DNA from: Holosporaceae bacterium
GTDB lineage: Bacteria; Pseudomonadota; Alphaproteobacteria; UBA3830
Length of the DNA: 44,597 bases
Direction: 5' to 3'
NCBI GenBank assembly: GCA_031274295.1
Contig: JAISQI010000069.1
Span: 1 to 44,597 of the forward strand
The position numbers were made by a program, and so were the translations under genes. Numbering within the stretch: the first letter of the stretch is position 1; each line of letters starts with the position of its first letter. Below, piece by piece: positions 42,665 through 44,597 of this stretch. The notes beneath the pieces are model-generated. The model did not search any database. It saw only the letters and a program-made list of their open reading frames with translations, and was not told where the DNA came from.

Positions 42665-43282
42665 TTTCGCTGGATATCTTCACGGGACGACTTCATTGTC
42701 TCTAGCCGGATACCATGGCCATCCGAGACCAGGACGGAGACGGATCGACGTATTGGATTTCCACTTGAGCGGTGGCGTCGACGGTGGTGACGACTCCTAT
42801 TTTCAAATACAGCATGCCGTATCTGTCGTTTTTAAAAGGCTTGAACGTGTCCCTCTCGGCGCCGGTGTTTAAGAGCAGCTCATAAACGGTTTTGTTCGAT
42901 TTATCCATCGCCAGCAGATCGGCTTTGTCCGCCGAAAGATCAGTAGAGGCGGCGACGATCGTGGCGTCGGAGATTTCAATAATTGATCCGGCGACTCCCT
43001 TTCCGTCGATCTCATAAAAACTTCTGTTAATGCCGCCGACGCTAATAGCTCCCGTCAGGGCGGTTGCCGTCGCCGAAACTCTCCAGCGAATCGATTTTAT
43101 AGAAGCTCCCCATTGAATGGGCATGAGGCTTATTATGTCGTTGGCGGCGAGGTCTTTCAGGCCGGCAATGGTAAGGGTCGTGCAAATAAGCGACCCGCGA
43201 AAATTGTTAGTTCTTATGGAGTTCTTCTGGGCGATGGCGGCCGCTATGTTCGAATTGAAATTAGCCATTTTGTTTTCTCCTT
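42665..43282. repeat. tandem duplication, copy 2 with remnant of the gp11 start
   Basis: The second copy includes the gene at 42702-43268. Its left end, 42661-42683 on the minus strand, reads GTG AAG ATA TCC AGC GAA ATG GAA, a mutated copy of the gp11 start ATG AAG ATA TCT AGC GAA GTT GAA. This shows that the duplicated unit reached into gp11. Confidence 0.8.
42702..43268 (-). CDS. phage virion-associated protein, duplicate 2
   Basis: A 188-residue paralogue of the gene at 42059. The two ends are nearly identical and the centre (residues ~36-140) differs with several indels. AAGGAG precedes its ATG. It lies 17 bases after the capsid gene. Because of position, expression at capsid level is likely. 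No family was recognised. Confidence 0.65.
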   Translation of the reverse strand: MANFNSNIAAAIAQKNSIRTNNFRGSLICTTLTIAGLKDLAANDIISLMPIQWGASIKSIRWRVSATATALTGAISVGGINRSFYEIDGKGVAGSIIEISDATIVAASTDLSADKADLLAMDKSNKTVYELLLNTGAERDTFKPFKNDRYGMLYLKIGVVTTVDATAQVEIQYVDPSPSWSRMAMVSG

Positions 43283-43285
43283 CTA

Positions 43286-44200
43286 TTAATTGGTTTTAAC
43301 TTGGATTTTAATGACGGCTTCCTCTTGCATGCGAACGCAATCGGCCATGCCGGAATAAATGAGGACGGGATTTAATCCCCTCTCGGCATTTTTTCCTTCG
43401 TCCATGGTTAATGGCATGGACTCGCCGTAGAAAATTTGATCCCGAGCGTAAACGTAGGCGTATTCGCCGGTATTGCCAGAACTAAAGGTCACATTTTTTT
43501 CAACTCGCTCCGAAGGCACAAAAGCGTCCACTCCGCCGTAAGGGGCATTCTGTCCCAAGGAAAGAGACGGTCCGCTGGCGTTCCACAAGGAGTTGGCGGC
43601 TTTAGGATCGGCGCGCAAAGTGGTCAGCGCATAGTTGGAGGCGACGCATATTAAAGAACCCCTGTTAAATTTAGTTCTTAACCGCTGCACCGAGTCCGCG
43701 ACTTTAGAAACGTTCAATCCATTTTTCACCTTATCGGGAACGTCCGCGGCTATCGAAAAGTCATTAGCGGCAAAACCTATTATTTGAGAATCAGGTAAAG
43801 ACACAGAGCCGCTGGATTTGGTTTTTGCGGGACCGTATATGCCGCTCAAAATGATATCGTCGATTAACACGCCGCAAGCGTCGGCGGCCTCTTGAGCTAT
43901 CTGCTGCACGTTTAAAGTGCCTTGGCGGACCAAATCGAATTTGTTGAGTTCTATCGGGCATTCAAAAGCGCGCGGCCGAAGAGTTCTTTCGTCTCCATAG
44001 ATTTGAGTGTACTGAGTGCTGCCGCCCGTGTCGTCTACGAAATACGCTCCGCCCACGTTAAATTGACGCAGATGTTTCGTATCTCCCTGAACCGGCATTT
44101 GCCGCACAAACGGCAATAGTTGCGTTCCTCTCTGTTTCAACATCTCGTGAAACATAAAGTCGAATTCTTCCATATATGAATTGCTGATATCGAAAGCCAT
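43286..44200 (-). CDS. phage major capsid protein
   Basis: A 304-residue capsid-type protein. The N-terminus (SNSYMEEFDFMFHEMLKQRG) is helical, then RQFNVGGAYFVDDTGGSTQY and a DERTLRPRAFECPIELNKFD segment lead to the long helix AQEAADACGVLIDDIILSGI. The C-terminal part includes RGSLICVASNYALTTLRADP and YVYARDQIFYGESMPLTMDE. This is the pattern of HK97-fold capsid proteins in podo- and siphovirus-like prophages. AGAGGGG precedes its ATG. It begins the right-hand virion set. Confidence 0.8.
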   Translation of the reverse strand: MAFDISNSYMEEFDFMFHEMLKQRGTQLLPFVRQMPVQGDTKHLRQFNVGGAYFVDDTGGSTQYTQIYGDERTLRPRAFECPIELNKFDLVRQGTLNVQQIAQEAADACGVLIDDIILSGIYGPAKTKSSGSVSLPDSQIIGFAANDFSIAADVPDKVKNGLNVSKVADSVQRLRTKFNRGSLICVASNYALTTLRADPKAANSLWNASGPSLSLGQNAPYGGVDAFVPSERVEKNVTFSSGNTGEYAYVYARDQIFYGESMPLTMDEGKNAERGLNPVLIYSGMADCVRMQEEAVIKIQVKTN

Positions 44201-44443
44201 AATTCCCCTCTTTAGTAAAAATAACTAACCAAAAAAATAAATTTTCAGATCGTTATTTCTTCTCGAGGGGACGTTTGGCTAAGCATGCGGGGTCTTTTGA
44301 AAGATTGTCCCTTGGGCGAGAGCCCAGCTCGCTATTCGCGTTAACCTCAGCCTTTTTTCAAAGGCCTTAGAACAAACCGATTTTGATCAAGATTATTAGG
44401 ACTTTTAAGGAGGTTATCTAAAATCTCAATCAATATCATTAGT

Positions 44444-44469
44444 ATTATAAGAAAAATTCGTAAAGTCAA
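44444..44469 (-). promoter_or_regulatory. candidate promoter of the capsid operon
   Basis: On the minus strand a perfect TATAAT (44449-44444) lies 14 bases after TTGACT (44469-44464). The spacer is shorter than the usual 16-18, so the pair is uncertain. Transcription from here would give a ~235-base leader before the capsid ATG. Confidence 0.35.
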
Positions 44470-44504
44470 GCCAAGGCCCTCATGGGCGTTGGCTCAACTT
44501 TTTT
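44469..44504 (+). terminator. strong hairpin with T-run
   Basis: An 11-position stem, agccaaggccc (44469-44479), loop TCAT, and gggcgttggct (44484-44494) with one inner mismatch, is followed on the plus strand by CAAC and six T residues. It is 35 bases from the end of the minus-strand partial gene and may stop that transcript too, though the T-run favours the plus strand. Confidence 0.6.
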
Positions 44505-44528
44505 AGCATAATGCAAAAAATCACAAAA

Positions 44529-44597
44529 TCAAGCGGCTATAGCTTCTTGGGAGTCCGCCTCTTTAATGCTCCTATTTATCGCCAGCAGAAAACCTAT
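44529..44597 (-). CDS. C-terminal end of a phage gene, partial
   Basis: On the minus strand a frame open from the right edge codes for 22 residues (IGFLLAINRSIKEADSQEAI and AA) and stops with TGA at 44531-44529. It lies where a scaffold or portal gene would be expected before capsid, but the tail is too short to identify. Confidence 0.4.
   Translation of the reverse strand: MGFLLAINRSIKEADSQEAIAA

Larger units (their letters stand above)
44201..44528. other. structured leader region upstream of the capsid gene
   Basis: A 328-base gap with no gene. On the minus strand it holds a possible promoter, an AGGCCTTTG/AAGGCT stem, a GGGC-TCTC-GCCC hairpin (around 44320-44331), and the capsid ribosome-binding site. 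It may be a long 5' leader that controls or stabilises capsid mRNA. I found no match to 6S, tmRNA, RNase P or SRP RNA. Confidence 0.45.

Noticed and set aside
42488-42872. Overlapping plus-strand frames of 100-126 residues
   Set aside because: Antisense shadows of the GC-rich duplicated virion genes; no ribosome-binding sites and no family resemblance.
44201-44528. Known structured RNA (6S, tmRNA, RNase P or SRP RNA)
   Set aside because: No diagnostic core sequences were found; only short local hairpins are visible.
32617-44597. CRISPR array or integrase inside the island
   Set aside because: No regularly spaced repeats and no tyrosine or serine recombinase motifs were seen on either strand.

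Overview
The window looks like a chromosome segment from an AT-rich alphaproteobacterium that lives inside or in close association with host cells, most like the Holosporales/Paracaedibacterales type of endosymbiont. The evidence is inferential: alphaproteobacterial families (DUF2948, DUF721/DciA, the HAD half of a HAD-UbiA fusion), an extended set of small genes packed in overlapping operons, a type VI secretion baseplate cluster, and a secreted ankyrin protein. Genes for lipid A export and synthesis (an MsbA-type exporter, lpxK), outer-membrane assembly and maintenance (bamD, an MlaC-type protein) and lysine/diaminopimelate synthesis (dapA, dapE) indicate a Gram-negative envelope with LPS and peptidoglycan.

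Layout. Positions 1-939 hold a partial ORF running off the left edge, an imperfect inverted repeat, a doubtful small ORF and tRNA-Lys(UUU). From 940 to 6823 there is a minus-strand run: ABC exporter, DciA, a HAD phosphatase, grpE, a YciA-type thioesterase and ligA. From 6975 to 12311 the plus strand carries dapE-rimI and then an Hcp-like gene with tssE, tssF and tssG. A GT2 glycosyltransferase (12398-13270) meets a minus-strand group: a KimA-like K+ importer, an Ea22-like small protein and rplI. Then come a DUF2948 gene and a minus operon MFS-lpxK-trkH-fabD. From 21495 to 25041 is a plus run: mlaC-like, dut, bamD, a small membrane protein, dapA and smpB. From 25102 to 29243 is an accessory patch of three exported proteins: a small lipoprotein, a helical periplasmic protein and a ~950-residue protein with a HEAAH motif and ankyrin repeats. 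The minus strand then carries a GT-C membrane enzyme, rpoZ and rpmH-rnpA-yidD.

From about 32.6 kb to the right edge is a prophage-like island with clearly higher GC. Plus-strand early-type genes (a possible DnaA_N-like protein, a duplicated helical gene family, an XRE regulator and SSB) converge on a minus-strand late cluster. In transcription order the late cluster is: capsid, two tandemly duplicated virion-type proteins, T7 gp11-like adaptor, gp12-like nozzle carrying an Asp-box propeller, gp13-like GNAT protein, a small membrane protein, a GH108 endolysin, a cysteine-triplet-repeat protein, a 26-residue membrane peptide, a holin-like protein and a VRR-NUC nuclease. The virion order up to gp13 is T7/podovirus-like. 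No terminase, portal, polymerase, integrase or internal-core genes are seen, but the island continues past the right edge.

The main items of interest are the strict CXX triplet-repeat protein inside the lysis cassette, the propeller inserted in the tail nozzle, two independent tandem duplications in the phage (one leaving a remnant of the adjacent gp11 start), and the Sec-exported metallopeptidase-like ankyrin protein.
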